DNA of 64,000 bases from Schizophyllum amplum (GCA_007026445.1 VDMD01000004.1:992001-1056000), one strand, 5' to 3'; shown: positions 23,017 to 34,655, counted from the stretch's first letter. The notes: generated by a model from the sequence alone, not told the origin. Numbers and translations are program-made.

Positions 23017-24957
23017 ATGGCTCCCCTCAACCCGGATTCGCTCAAGGTCGCTGGCGTTGTCGGATTTTACATGTTCGCAGCGCTTGTGGTACGTTAATTG
23101 CGTGCGCGTTGAACGTTTCTCTCGCTGATCAGCGCGCGCTCCAGATGGTCTTCGTGTGCGCCCTTTTACTCCCCCCCCCCATCGCGAGCTTGTCTAACGC
23201 GTACACAGTAACAAGGCCGTCCTAAACAGCTCCCCAGACCTTCCCCTCATCTTTCTTCTCGCGCAGATGCTCATCGCTGTTGTTCTCTTGCATGTCTCTG
23301 CATTCATGACACCAAAGATCGCGCTTCCCAAGCCCGACCTTGACACGGCAAAGAAGCTTGTTCCTGTTGTCACCGTAAACATTGTTGGACTTGTCTTCAA
23401 TACGCTCTGCCTGCGTGATGTCGAGGCTTCGTTCTTCCAGGTGAGCGCGTTCTTATCATCGTGCGCGTGCACTCAGGACCTCTTCCAGATTGCCCGCGGC
23501 CTGCAGCTGCCGCTAACCATCATGGTGTCCAGCATTCACACCCACTCCACACCCTCTCGCAAAACTCTCGGTGCGGCGGGTGTCGTCACAATGGGCTTCT
23601 TCCTCGGTGTCGCACCAAACGCGTCCCTACCCACGGCCGCGACGCCCTCACTACTTTCCCTCCTTTACGGGGTCCTATCCTCCCTCATGATTGCCTTTCA
23701 CGCCGTCCTGATCAAATCGTCGCTTCCCTACTGCCATAACTCCACTATCGAGCTTGCTTGGTGGACCAACGCTGGCTCCGCGATCCTCCTCCTCCCCTTC
23801 GTCTTCCTCGCTGGCGAACCCAGCACGCTTCTGGCGCTATCCAGCTCGCCGACGTGGGAGGGAGGTGTCTTCTTGTGGGGCTGTCTTGTCACCGGCCTCT
23901 TTGGTTTCCTCCTCTGCGTTGCGGGCCTGTTGAGTATCAAAGTCACGAGCCCGATCACGCACATGTTCTCGAGTGTAAGTTGTTTAGCGCCACTCTACCC
24001 CGCCTTTCCGCTCCCTCGCTTCTTCCTATGTTCTCGGGTGACTCGTGTATTGACGCGCATTCGAAAATAACATGCCACCGTCCCCCATTCAACCTGGTGA
24101 TCCTGCAATATATCCTGATCCACTATAGGCTGCCCGCTCGGTGCTCCAAACGATCCTTGGGGTCGGGATCTTTCACGACGTCCTTACGGTGTACGTGATG
24201 CCAAAGTCCCTGTACATGCGCTCGCTGATATCCGGGGTCTGCACAGAAATCGTGCGGCGTCTATCTTCGTGATTCTTGCAGGCACCATGTGAGTCATCTA
24301 TTCGTCGGCCTGAACTGCCTCGCGGGGAGGCTTCGATGACCTGAGGGGAGGAGCTTCGATGTCCTGACGAAGCAGCGTCATGCATTGAGGCGTTTCCCTC
24401 GATGCCGTGACTGAGCGGTTGTTGACACCCTGGTGGGAGCGGCTGTTGGTACCCAGGTGGGAGAGCGGCCTCGAGCTCAAGGCCGAGCGCAGCTTCTCTG
24501 CGCCTCTCCTGGCGGCGACAGGCCCATTGATCGCGAAAGCGGGCCAGATGCCGTGCTTAGCGGGGTCATGGCGCGCCGACGACGTCTTTGGGCGTCTCCC
24601 AGACCCGCCGGCAGCATGGCCTCATGTTGGACTGCCTGCTGCGATAGCAGTAGCACCATCGCGCTGACATCCGCTGACCGACGTTGACACTCGTCTTTAC
24701 GCGTCTTGGCTTGCCTCCGCGCATTACGAGCCATACCCCCAAGGGCTGCCTCCAGCCTCATCGTGCATTCTGCCTCGTTGCTTGTCCAGAATATGCTAAC
24801 GGTCTCGCGCGGCAGGTTGTACACATGGATCAAGTCCAACGAGGCCGCGCAGGCGCCGAAGAACCCGCCGCCGCGCCGCGATCTCGAGGCGGAGGCAGGG
24901 ACGGGCGAGGAGCTGCAGCCGCTTGCCGAGGACGAGAAGAGATCGCGCGCGCAGTGA
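23017..24957 (+). CDS. GDP-fucose-transporter-like nucleotide-sugar carrier (348 aa)
   Basis: Ten-helix Golgi carrier of the SLC35C / TPT superfamily, expected to bring GDP-fucose (or a related nucleotide sugar) into the Golgi in exchange for GMP. Exons: 23017-23088, 23145-23155 (11 bases), 23209-23440, 23489-23974, 24129-24190, 24247-24288 and 24816-24957, all in phase. Family signs: ALVMVFVNKAVL in helix 1, VFNTLCLRDVEASFFQIARGL, GFFLGV, and SPITHMFSSAARSVLQT. The tail KSNEAAQ with Lys and acidic residues is cytosolic. The sixth intron is 527 bases, ten times longer than the others. The best match I recall is SLC35C1; GDP-mannose or triose-phosphate carriers are less likely. Confidence 0.83.
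24289..24815 (+). other. Unusually long intron (527 bases) in the carrier gene
   Basis: Between GGCACCAT and GTTGTACACATGG, with GTGAGT donor and GCGGCAG acceptor. It contains an imperfect direct repeat of about 21-23 bases (GGGGAGG..CTTCGATG.CCTGA, 24324-24367) and GC-rich sequence with no recognised ORF or terminal inverted repeats. Confidence 0.6.
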
Positions 24958-26930
24958 ACGGAAGGAATGTCCTACCTCCGTGAGGCTGCAATCGGAGGAT
25001 AAACTCCGAGCCTGGAGGGAGGAAACTCCCGCTGGGAAGCGCGCTCCCCATGACATGAAGAGATGCGAGACTCGAGTGTTGGATTACAGACCTGTACGCC
25101 GCTGTCCACTTATTGTTTATCTCCCCTTGTTTTCCATCTACTCGCCTGGTGTTCATCTACTCGTCTGTTGTTCATCTATCCGCCTGTTGTGCACTCTTAC
25201 GCTTATCCTCGGTTGACGGACTCGTGCTACTGATGGACTCACTATGTATCATGAACAGATTCTATATAGACGGACAATTACTACACGCCTGGCATGTTGG
25301 ACCAAACGAGCGAATTTAAGCCGTCGCACAAGGCCCGTTTTGCGCCGGGAGCCGCATATACACCTCAAGAGAACTGAAAGGCGGTCGCGGGGGGGATAGC
25401 GCACTCAGCGACATGTCCGCTGCGACGAGGGCGCCGGAGTGCCTGGTATCGGCGACCTTGAGCACGTACTTATCCTGAGCCATCATGTCCGGCGTTCTCG
25501 CCGCAAGGGCTCGCCCCGCAGGCGGCGCCTGAGCGCTGTTGGGAGCGTAAATATCCGTATGTGGCCATTCACGCCAATCCCGGCTCAATGGCCCCCACTC
25601 GCGCGTCCTAGTGGGCGCTATTGCCCTTGGGCTTCTCTGCATGGTGCGCTGTATGGTCGCTCCGAACGCATTCATACTACTTACGATTTTGATTCGCTGA
25701 ATACCAGCGCTACCCCAGACTGACGGAAGACTAGACTCGTTGGGCCCTGCGAGGTCCTGCGACGCTCCGACTGGGGGCTGGCGGCGTGCCATAATGATAT
25801 TTACAAGATGCCTTGAAGGGCGGTGGCTGACGTGCCACGCGCGCCATCTGGACAGGCGACGCTGTAGTCTCGGGTTTGGCGTACTGCTAAAGTGCAAGAT
25901 ACGCGTAACTCGCGCCTCCATCCAGCACAGAGTGGCATATCTGTTGATCTCACTGCGCTCTGCGCCGCTGGCGTTCTGTGGTCTACAAGGCTGGATGAAC
26001 TGTTGTATGGCTTTCAGCCTGGGGAGGGGGACGGAGTTGATTAACTGTCGGACGACATGCAACGTGTAGCTATAGCTTGCGTCGATCCGACGATCGGGTA
26101 TGAGGATGGGTACTGCAGATTTCCTTGTGTACGTAGGATGTGGGTAACGGGATACGGGTACCGCGAAGTAGTAGAGGGAAGTTTGGGGCGGAGTGATGTC
26201 GCGGCCTTTGTGAGGCCATGGCAGGCTTCAGGGGTGTGTCAATTGAATGGAGGCTTGATGTCGAGGGTCGATCTATGTACCTGCAAGCCGCAGCGAGGGA
26301 GAGCGCGCTGTCCTGCCATCCATCTAGACCATGGGTCTCTTGCGGTTTGCAGCCTCACGCCATTGAATCTGACCGCCCTGGATGGCGGCATGAGGAAAGC
26401 AATAGATCGATCTTACTCGAGGGGGTCCACTCGAGTATACATCTGAGCCACCGAGTATTCTGCATCTTTCTTTTCGTCAAACCGGGCGGAGCACGGAGCG
26501 TGACAAAAGTCGAACATACTCGTGACAAGGCGATCGGCACCCCTTACGACGAAATTGCTTCCGTGTTGATGTTCATCTTGTGCGCGTTAGCGCTGCTCCG
26601 AGGTCCGAGGCCAGTCGCTCGCATGAAGAATTCTGCTTGCATTTTGTACATTTCTGCTACGAGGACTCGGCGCGGAGCCATCTCGGCCGGCCGGGTGGGC
26701 GACACGGACCATACGGCGATGGAGACGGGCATTCGCAGCCGCCCCGACGTTCGAAATCATCACCGCATGGAAGGTGGCGTATGATGAGCGTCAATTGACT
26801 ATGTATAGCTCGCCCTTTGTTTTACGAGGACCTTCGTTCGCTCTTTGGTCTTATCCGTCACTTCAAAGCTTGTGTCTGGAGTTGAGCGCTTCGTGCCCAG
26901 TCCCCAACTACATCCCCCACTCCTCCGACT
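24958..26930. other. Gene-poor stretch, about 2 kb
   Basis: No gene recognised. The longest open frame (minus, 25316-26062) has no domain, unlikely composition and no splice context. A 19-base tandem repeat sits at 25132-25188. The region could hold an unrecognised lineage-specific gene or the decayed remains of one. Confidence 0.35.
25132..25188. repeat. 19-bp tandem repeat, three imperfect copies
   Basis: Copies of a unit like GTTCATCTACTCGTCTGTT recur every 19 bases (CATCTAC at 25135 and 25154, CATCTAT at 25173), with a few substitutions each. Confidence 0.7.
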
Positions 26931-28818
26931 ATGACCGTGTCACTCGAGCCCACAACGATCGCGCCTGCGCCGGATAAGGTCCCTGCAGCTCATAGGCAGC
27001 TGAGCGACATCGAGGCGTCGTACTTCCTCCCCGCACGAGCGAATGGCGTGAACGACATGTGCGCGCTCATCCCCCTTCCCATCGGCACGACTAACGAGAT
27101 ACGGGAAGGTACCTCCACCTCGGATTTAATGCCCCCGCCGAGCTTGTACGACGCTCTCGCGTCCGTCTAGTGTGGGCTATCCTGCGCCTCAGGCATCCAC
27201 TCCTCGCCTCACGAATTGACATGCGTGACTACGAGGACATCCGCTTCGTGTGCGTCTCCAAACCTCCGTCCCCTCGCATCTCCTGAAGACTGACGTCAAC
27301 GATTTTAGGTACGCGCCTCCCCCCACTTTGGCCGCTGCTCTGGAGGACGCCGATCAAGCCATGGACTACCGCGCTGGTGACAAGGACGGTGTGTGCATAC
27401 CCCGATCACGATGAAGCACGCACCTGACACTTCCAGCAGCTCTGATCGACGAGTATCTCAACGGCCCACGCACTCTACACAACGACCGCATCTCCTACCT
27501 CATTCTCTCCGACACCGCGGGCACCGCACTACCGACACCGCCCGCATCCCCCGGGCCGCATGACAGCGCCGCGAATTCACGACCGCGGCCCAACCACGAT
27601 TTGTTGATTTGCGCGACCCATTTTCTGGGAGATGGCATGGCTCTGCATACGTTTGCCAATGACTTCTTCGGGCTAATTGGTGGAAGCGCGAATGAGGGCG
27701 AGCTCTCCGAGCTTCTCAACGAAACATGGTGCACTGCGATCAAGCGCGCGATGGATGGCGTGAGTTCAGAGTAATTATCTATTGGTTGAGGCCTGACCGT
27801 ATCACTCAGAAGGGTACATTGCCTGCCTCGACGGAGGACAGATTTCCCCCCTCATCGGGCAGTAGATTGCGCCGCGTCGCGGAGAAGGTGGACTTCCAGC
27901 GCAATCAGGAGAAGCAGATTGTACGTCAGGGTCCCCAGTGCGCGACTGAATGTACATCGCTGACGTCCGACCACAGGGCGGACATGCCTTCCCTCGCGCG
28001 AAGGGCAAGGCAAGGCATACCATCGTGCCGACCGTGCCATTCCCTGCGGATCGCACCAAGGCCATGTTGAAGAAGTGCAAGGAGCATGGCGTCTCTATTT
28101 CCGCTGCACTCTTCGCGATCTGCAACATCGCATGGGCTCGTACGGCCCGCGGCCAGTGGGAGTTGCCCATGTAAGAGACCACGCACAGTCTTCTACTGCC
28201 TGCTTGCTGAATGGACCGTGCAGGATGATGTACTCTGCGCTCAACATGCGCCCATACCTCCTTGCGGAGAAGGCGCTGCACGACTCGTACTGGTTTCTCG
28301 CGGTCGGCTACTTCAACGTCGTCCTTCCGTCCTTCCTCCCCTCAGACGTGGCTGCCGGCTTTTGGCACCGCGCGCGCGCCGCAAAGGTGCAGAGCACGCG
28401 TGCGGCGAAGAGCCCTATGTTGGTCCCTCGCGCGCGGGAGATGGCACGCGAGCGGGGCATTCGTGCTCGTCAGTGGGCACGGGAGGACGACGGCGTCGCC
28501 CCACCGCCGGCGGCTGCTCCCGCTGCACCTGTCCCCGCAGTCAACTCTACGCCCAAGGCGCCGTCAACAGCTCTCATCGGCTTGTCGCTGCTCGGCAATC
28601 TGGACGGCATCTACAAGCACGCCAACTTCCCCGCCGTGAAGATGCACACACTCACGACGGGCTCGCGGCAGCGAGCAGGCGGCATGTTGCTCTTTGGGTA
28701 CACGTTTGCCGGCAAGCTGTGGGTGAGCCTGGGCTACGACGAAAACGGATTCGAGCGGGAGACGGTGCAGGCGTACTGGAGCCGCGTGCTCGCGGGGATC
28801 GAGGAGTTCTTGGGTTGA
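26931..28818 (+). CDS. Condensation/BAHD-like acyltransferase with HxxxDG motif
   Basis: Likely CoA-dependent acyltransferase (alcohol or polyketide-type acyl transfer). Exons begin 26931-27058, 27109-27249, 27309-27388 and 27437 onward, and end at 28818. The first intron (27059-27108) is required because the frame then reads NDMYLHLGFNAPAELV and VWAILRLRHPLLASRI, the typical N-terminal lobe. The catalytic HFLGDG is at 27619-27636. Later exons read VEKVDFQRNQEKQI, GVSISAALFAICNIAW and MMYSALNMRPYLL. The C-terminal exon carries LIGLSLLGNLDGIY and SRQRAGGMLLFGYTF, resembling the second lobe. An Ala/Pro-rich insertion lies near 28500. No membrane segment or targeting signal seen. Substrate unknown; the neighbours give no pathway. 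Confidence 0.82.
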
Positions 28819-29880
28819 TATTCAGGTTGTGAACTACGACGTGGTTTGTACGGTTCGAAGGGCTTGCTTAATGTCGGACTGCCTCCCTTACTGATATTCT
28901 CCGGTGTCTGTTCTATCTGGATTCATTGTTGTTGTGCTTACATGTCACTCTCGTTATCATTTACTTGAATATTGTACGCGATTGAAGGACTAGGGACCAT
29001 GGACTGATGTAGCTACTTATGAACAAAGGACGATAAAATATGTACGAAGTGGCTCAGGATGTCACATCTAATGATTATGCATGCAGTCAAGAGGTCGCAA
29101 AGATCTGGATCGGGCATACTCGACGTCTCGCGTGGCCTGGTCCAGGCCAGTGATGGCCCATCAGAGTCATTCCCTTTCTCAGTCTGGCCACGGTTGGTCC
29201 GATGGTCGCCAAAGGACGCACTGCGAGCAGTGGCGGCGGGGGGCGGCGGACGGCCCTGCTGCAAGCGCGTACGCCAGGCGTACGCTGATGGCCCCGTCAT
29301 GGACTGCGGCGAGGGGGGGAGGAGGCAGGCGGCTTTGGAGCGGCCCGGATTGCCGCTGTTGCTTGCAAGTGTCGCTGTCGCCGCCGCTCACGACGGCGAC
29401 ATGGTATACTAGAGTCTGAAAGTACGTTGCAGACGAGCTCATGAGCGTGTGTGGTCTGCACTGGAGCCCGTACGGCCTGACCATGCAGAAAATAGTATCA
29501 TATAGACGGCGAGCATGTTCGTGCACGAGAGGTTCACGGTGAGGTCTTTCATTGTACTTACCTTGAAGTCCACACGCGGGCGCATACATTGGCTGCGCGC
29601 CACCGCTTCGTATGGCGACAATGTTTACAGCGAAAGCCATCCGCGAACCCAGCGCGAACCCACCACAAACCATCGCCTACAGAAGTGCGGCTACGTCACA
29701 TCAAAAATTACTCGAAAAGGCAGGGAGGGGGGGGTACAGCCACCTCAAACACGCGAGATGTTAAAAATAGCCGATCCAGAGATCTGAGTCCTCGTGCATG
29801 CAGTCCGTACAATGAGGTCTGTAGCGCTCTATGAGACGATGAGCAACAGACATGGAGTCCGAGCGCCGGACTCACCCATT
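28819..29880. other. Convergent 3' region, no gene seen
   Basis: About 1.06 kb between two convergent genes. The 29179-29673 minus-strand frame has no domain and lies in a G-rich stretch. AT-rich parts at 28820-29060 probably carry the 3' UTR of the acyltransferase gene. Confidence 0.35.
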
Positions 29881-32077
29881 TTACAAGTCCGGTAGTTCAC
29901 GCTGCGTCAAACGCTTCCACGTACTCTCCTTCCACCAGTCGTTCATGCTGTCGATACGCTCCCACAGAGTCTCTTCATCGACACCATAGATCTCATATTT
30001 ACCACCATCTAGTGGAAGCCCGTCGCGCCTCGCAATATCGAGCGCGGCCTTGTTCTCTCCCCTGATTTCTAAGGTCAGTCGTGCCGCATGCAAACAGAAA
30101 TAGGACGACATGCTTTAGCAAATCCAAGAGCTCCTTCCTGTCCGGAAAAAAGAGCCGCGGCTCAAGAACGGCGAGCATACCCAGGGCTGCACGAAAGAGG
30201 AAGGGATCGCCTTCCAGTAAAATGACGTCCCAAAGGCGCGCGCATGCTTCAAATGGAAGGTGGTCCAGGAAGAGCGGTATCAACCAGCCGGGCAGGTACG
30301 ATGCGGGCGAAATCTGGTGTTGCTTGAAGTTGAAATAGACTGTCGGCAACACGGTCAATAAATGGGAGTCAGGACGGGGCATATTTAACGTACTCTTTGG
30401 CATGCCGTCTGCGAGCAGCGTGTCAAATATTCTGACCCGCATGAACGTCTGTGGCTGCTGCGCCAGAGAGATAAACTACCATACCTGTAATACGCCTCGA
30501 CCTACACCGCGTCAGTTTGCAATCAAGCGAGACACGCAGTCTACTCACGTCGTCTTTTGAGCCTTCCCCGCCATAAAAGCTCCGCATACAATGCCTTTCT
30601 AGCAAGTTCCGCATGACAATGAAAGCCTGCTGCGCGGGCATCGTAATTAGGAGCATCGCCGCTAGCCGCGATGCGCCCGTGGTGTAACCGAGGCCCTCGT
30701 CGCTTCGTGCCACAACCCATGCGCATAGCAACTCCTTTAGCTCGCCGTACAAAGGGCCTGTCTCTTGATGGAAGATGTGCAAGGATGGAAGTGTGGTGGC
30801 GAGGTCTGCCTCAATGGCGGCAAGGGTGGTGGGAGGGAACGATCCGGAGGCCAAGGCACGTCGCGCGCGTGCAACGCATGGACTATATGCGTCTGATCAT
30901 CGGGTTTCAGCAATTGAGCCTCAGACTTGAGAAGGAAGGCGCACCTGAACTTAGCGCGAGCGCGTTTCCCACTGCGTTCTGCCACATCCGCGCACGCAAT
31001 TTCGTTGGTATGCCCTTCCACCACATGCGGCGCAGAGCAGGATCGCGGTGGACCACACGCCAGTCAGGTAGGATGTCCTTCTCCCAGTGGTGCAAAGAGT
31101 CTTCGATCGCGCGCTCGCGCGTGTTACGGCGCTCCTGCAGCGCCTTGCGCCTTTTCTCCGCTTGCGTCGTGTGAGCGCGCGCATACAGTAGCGAGACAGT
31201 CATACATACCTGCTTGACGAGACAGGCGCATCATAGCTTGCCAGTCAGCAAGGTGCTTGTCGTCCTCCTGCCGCGGCTTGGGCGGGAGGAAAGATGGGCG
31301 CGTGCGGCTGCGGACCTTCTCAAACGTAGACGGGCCCGTACTCTTGGTAGGGCGGTGTCCTACTTTCTGAAGCTTGTTGTGTGTCGGTACGCTAGGCTCG
31401 GGGGCCGGTCGTGTGGGCTCGGATGAGGAATGAGGAAGAGTGGATGGACCTGCCGATGCCGCGGCTGCGGCTGCCGTGACGGTGGAGGAAGGAGTGGTGG
31501 GGGTAGTTGGGGATGTGGAGATAGATGACTTGGGGGTGTGGTTTGACTTCATGCTGGGCAGAGGGGGGAGGTCTGCGCCTGCGTCCTCGGTGGGCGGGCT
31601 GCGCGATCTGCTATCTGGCGGCGAGGCGGACCCATTGCTCTCGTTCGACAGCGTCACTTTGTGCGAGGGGACATCAATCACGACGTTAGGGTACTCGTGC
31701 ACTGGGCTGCTTTCGCCCTCCTCTTCGCTCGGCGCGGCGCTCTTGCTGGACGCAAGCGAGATCTGCGAGAAGCGCGCCGAATCGTGCGGAGACGGGGAGC
31801 CGGGCGTGTCAGATAGCTCGAGGGTGGATACCGACGCGTCGTCATGAACAGGCGCTCCGTTGGTGAAGACCCCCTCGTCTTCCAGGTCGCCCTCCTCGGT
31901 ACGCGCGCTCTCGGCTATCCATGTCCGGTGGGCATCAAGATCCCTGCGAAGAGCGTCCGAGGAGAAGCCTGATGCGTCGTCGTCGATATCCTGAAAGGCG
32001 TCGTCGATGTCAAAGTCGATGTTGAGATGCGCGACGTCGCGGGCGAGCTCCGTCGCAGCGAGCGTCGGGGATTCCAT
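29881..32077 (-). CDS. TBC-domain protein lacking Arg and Gln fingers
   Basis: TBC (Rab-GAP fold) protein of the TBC1D12/14-like type. Start at 32077 (MESPTL); the upstream in-frame TTG is ignored. The N-terminal 300 residues are disordered and rich in Ser, Pro, Asp and Glu. The TBC domain starts near WWKGIPTKLRARMWQ. It continues with AIEADLATTLPSLHIF, GYTTGASRL, YFNFKQHQISPASYLP and FEACARLWDVILLEGD. Active GAPs have Arg in IxxDxxR and Gln in YxQ; here both are Thr (codons 30797-30795 and 30680-30678). The fold looks intact, so it may bind a Rab without stimulating GTP hydrolysis. The last intron works only with a GC donor (AA, then GCATGT at about 30108), which restores LLKGENKAALD. It ends at 29881 with KRLTQRELPDL. 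Confidence 0.85.
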
Positions 32078-32537
32078 CGTGCACGGAGGCAGGAGCAGCG
32101 GGCGGACATTCGGTCCGCCATGATACAAATGTATCCCAAAATGGCGATGTCAAGGCTTTCCTTATGGGGGAACAGTGGCCGGAGTACAACAGCTTAGTGA
32201 AGTATACATGGCCGCTTCACGGTAAACATGTGGAATGGAGTATACAAACTGCATAGGTATTGAGAGCAACTTGTCGGAGTGAACTCGGACGCGCCGTAAC
32301 TCGCAGAGGAAGCTCAGAAGGAGATCGCAGTTCGCTCCCATCGTATGGTCCAGACCTTTTCCCCATATCACTATGCAGCTACCAATCGATCGCCTGACTT
32401 CATGTGAACGAGCACAAGGACAAACCAATCGCGCCCTCGGACCGGACCCCCACACGGACGCAGGTCCCTACATAAAGGCCAGTATCGTTGCGAAGCCACT
32501 TCCCGCCTGCGACGCACGTCTTCCCCACATCCGCACA
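32078..32537. promoter_or_regulatory. Divergent promoter, TBC gene / YCII-like gene
   Basis: 460 bases between head-to-head starts. No TATA box or repeated motif recognised. Confidence 0.35.
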
Positions 32538-32911
32538 ATGCCTCGCTTCCTCGTCTACGCGCCCGACTACCCCGACCACCTCGAGCAGCGGCTCGCGGTG
32601 CGGCCCACGCATCTCATATGCGCAAAGCATGACCTGGACGCAGGTGTGCAAGGTGAGCCGAGTGCATCACTGCATACCTCCTCAAGCTGAGGGGTATACT
32701 TCCAGTCTACGGCGGTCCTCTGGTACCGCGTCCCGGCACGAAGCTGCGCGATGAACTGCTGCCAGAGGGCACTCCACGCATCGCGGGGAGCTTCATGGTC
32801 TACGTGTACCCGACCATCGAGGACTGCTGGAAAAGGATCAAGGAGGACGTGTACTGGACAGATGGGGTGTGGGATAAAGAGAGGTTATTCATCGAAGAGC
32901 TGCTCGGTTGA
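32538..32911 (+). CDS. YCII-domain small protein (106 aa)
   Basis: Two exons, 32538-32652 and 32706-32911, in phase. MPRFLVYAPDYPDHLEQRLAVRPTHL followed by GGPLVPRP and a closing strand SFMVYVYPTIEDCW match the YCII-related fold (ferredoxin-like dimer). Such proteins are usually unassigned single-domain enzymes. The conserved His in RPTHL and an Asp are candidate active-site residues. No partner is implied by the neighbours. Confidence 0.82.
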
Positions 32912-33078
32912 TCATGGCGCGTGACCACCGCAGGTTAGCACGTCAGATGCTGACGAACAGCGAAAGGGAGGGCGAATGCACTCAACGTCTGTATGTATTC
33001 CCCCAGAAGCCGGGCGCACATGAGCCAGAGCGGCGAATTAAATGGTAGCATTGAGCTGTAATATACCGGAGACTACCC

Positions 33079-34655
33079 TCAGGCCTTGCGTACGTGCCCG
33101 CTAACGATCGCCTCGGCTAAGCGGCGCTGCTCGAGGGAAATGTCAGGACGTCTAGCCAGGGTTGCACGAGCCGTGTCCACGACTGCCTTCTTCTGTGTCT
33201 CTGGCGTAGTCCGCTGTGCACCGGCAGCGACCATCGGCGGCTGAGCGACCGGCGCGATCTGCTCGTACGCGCGGGTCTCGAGCTTGCGCGCCGGAGAAGG
33301 GGCAGCCGTCCTTACAGCCGCCTTGTCGGCCGTCGCGCCGAAGTCTGCGCGTTGGGACGTGTTAAGGAGTCCGCGCAGATCTGACGAGCGCAGCAGGTTG
33401 ACGTCGGGCGAGTTGACTTTGGCGTTGTCCTTCTCCATCGGCCACCCTCCATTCAGCATGAAGCCCTCCAGGCTCTTCTCAAGTACGCGACCTCCGCGCA
33501 GGTTTCTGAGGAACCGGGGCGGGTTCAAGTCGCTGACATCGTGCGCGTCGATTGACTTGTGCCGGTCGGCGCGCGAGAGCTCCCGCCGCAACTCGATGCG
33601 CTGCATAGCTGCAGGACGCAAACGCTGTGCGAGTTCGAAGAAGGCTTTCTGAACCGCGTCCTGCTGGTCCTCAGGTACTTTGTCGAGGTTGATCACGATG
33701 GTGCGAGGATGCTCGCCACGCGTGATGGTCATAACGCCGGGGTTCTTCTTCTCCAGCGCGCTGACGACTTTCATCGCGGCCTCGTTGAGAGGGAATTTGT
33801 ACGTGGCACCGTCCGCAACAAAGCGCAGCTCTTCGGTCTCCGTAGGTGCAGCTCCAGAGGCCAGATACTTCGCGAGGGGCGCGAGGTGGGGAGTTTCCTT
33901 CATGACGGACAGGACTTCTGACTCGGGCGCAAGGTCGAGGAGGGACCGAAGATGGGCCATGGACTGAGGTTCCTTGACCACGGGTGCACGGCGATCGGGC
34001 TTTTCATCCACGATTGTATCCTCATCCTGCTCGTCCTCCTCTGCCTTACGTCGCCGCCATTCCTGCTCGCGGGATGCCCGCCTGTCGTCCTGCCGTTTAT
34101 CGCCCCGTCGCCTGTCGGTCTGCTGACGCCGCTCGGGCGCCTTCTCCCAGTGCTGCCGTTCCTGCTGAGCGGGCCTCTCCCTGGGTTTGATGTCCCCCCA
34201 GCCAAAGGTCGGTTTATTGACCCGCGCCTGACGCTCCGTGGCTGGTGGGCTCGGAGCAGCATCCGGCGCGGGAGGCGTAGTGCCCTGCACAGCATGCTGA
34301 GATGGTGGTGGCAACGTTCCGGGCTGCCACTTTGCACGCCAGCCCTGGACGTCTACGGTGGGACCCGAGGCCTTGTTCCTAGCCTCTGCGAGCCTCGCAG
34401 CACCCCCGGTTGCGCCGTTTTGCTTCTTGCGGATGTCTGAGCTGCTATCTAGCAATATAGCGCGCGTAATTAGTGAAGTTCTGAGGACGAGTGGGCGCGC
34501 ACGCACCGATGTTTATTCCGCCAAAGTCCGCTGCGAGACGCGGTGCTGGCTTCGCATTGCCCCTCCCTGCGGCGGCGGAAGTGTAGAGTTATGGCGGCGG
34601 AGCAGCGGGTGGAGGGCGCGAGGCGCGCGAGGGAGGGCGCGCTGAGTCTGTGCAT
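33079..34655 (-). CDS. Probable mitochondrial protein of unknown function (504 aa)
   Basis: Exons 34655-34507 and 34444-33079 join in phase through a GTGCGT donor and GATAG acceptor. The N-terminus MHRLSAPSLARLAP followed by STRCSAAITLHFRRRRE is Arg-rich, lacks acidic residues and fits a mitochondrial presequence. The middle is charged (runs such as RRQQTDRRRGDKRQDDRR). The C-terminal half looks folded, with EELRFVADGATYKFPLNEAA and VMTITRGEHPRTIVIN. I do not recognise the family. A link to fungal mitochondrial translation factors was considered but cannot be shown. The start is 116 bases from the divergent PFA4 start. Confidence 0.75.

Noticed and set aside
24324..24367. Short direct repeat as the edge of a transposon in the long intron
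   Set aside because: No terminal inverted repeats, target-site duplication or transposase frame could be found, so only the repeat itself is noted.
25316..26062. 248-codon minus-strand open frame
   Set aside because: No domain, no homologue I can recall, odd composition (many Arg, Pro, Met), overlapped by plus-strand frames of similar length in GC-rich DNA.
26218..26784. 188-codon plus-strand frame upstream of the acyltransferase gene
   Set aside because: Unprotein-like composition and no splice link to the acyltransferase, whose start at 26931 is clear.
27059..27175. Frame ending at TAG in the acyltransferase after LYDALASV
   Set aside because: An intron at 27059-27108 puts the same DNA in the frame LHLGFNAPAELV, which fits the family; no stop is read.
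29179..29673. 164-codon minus-strand frame
   Set aside because: Lies in a G-rich tract between convergent genes; no domain.
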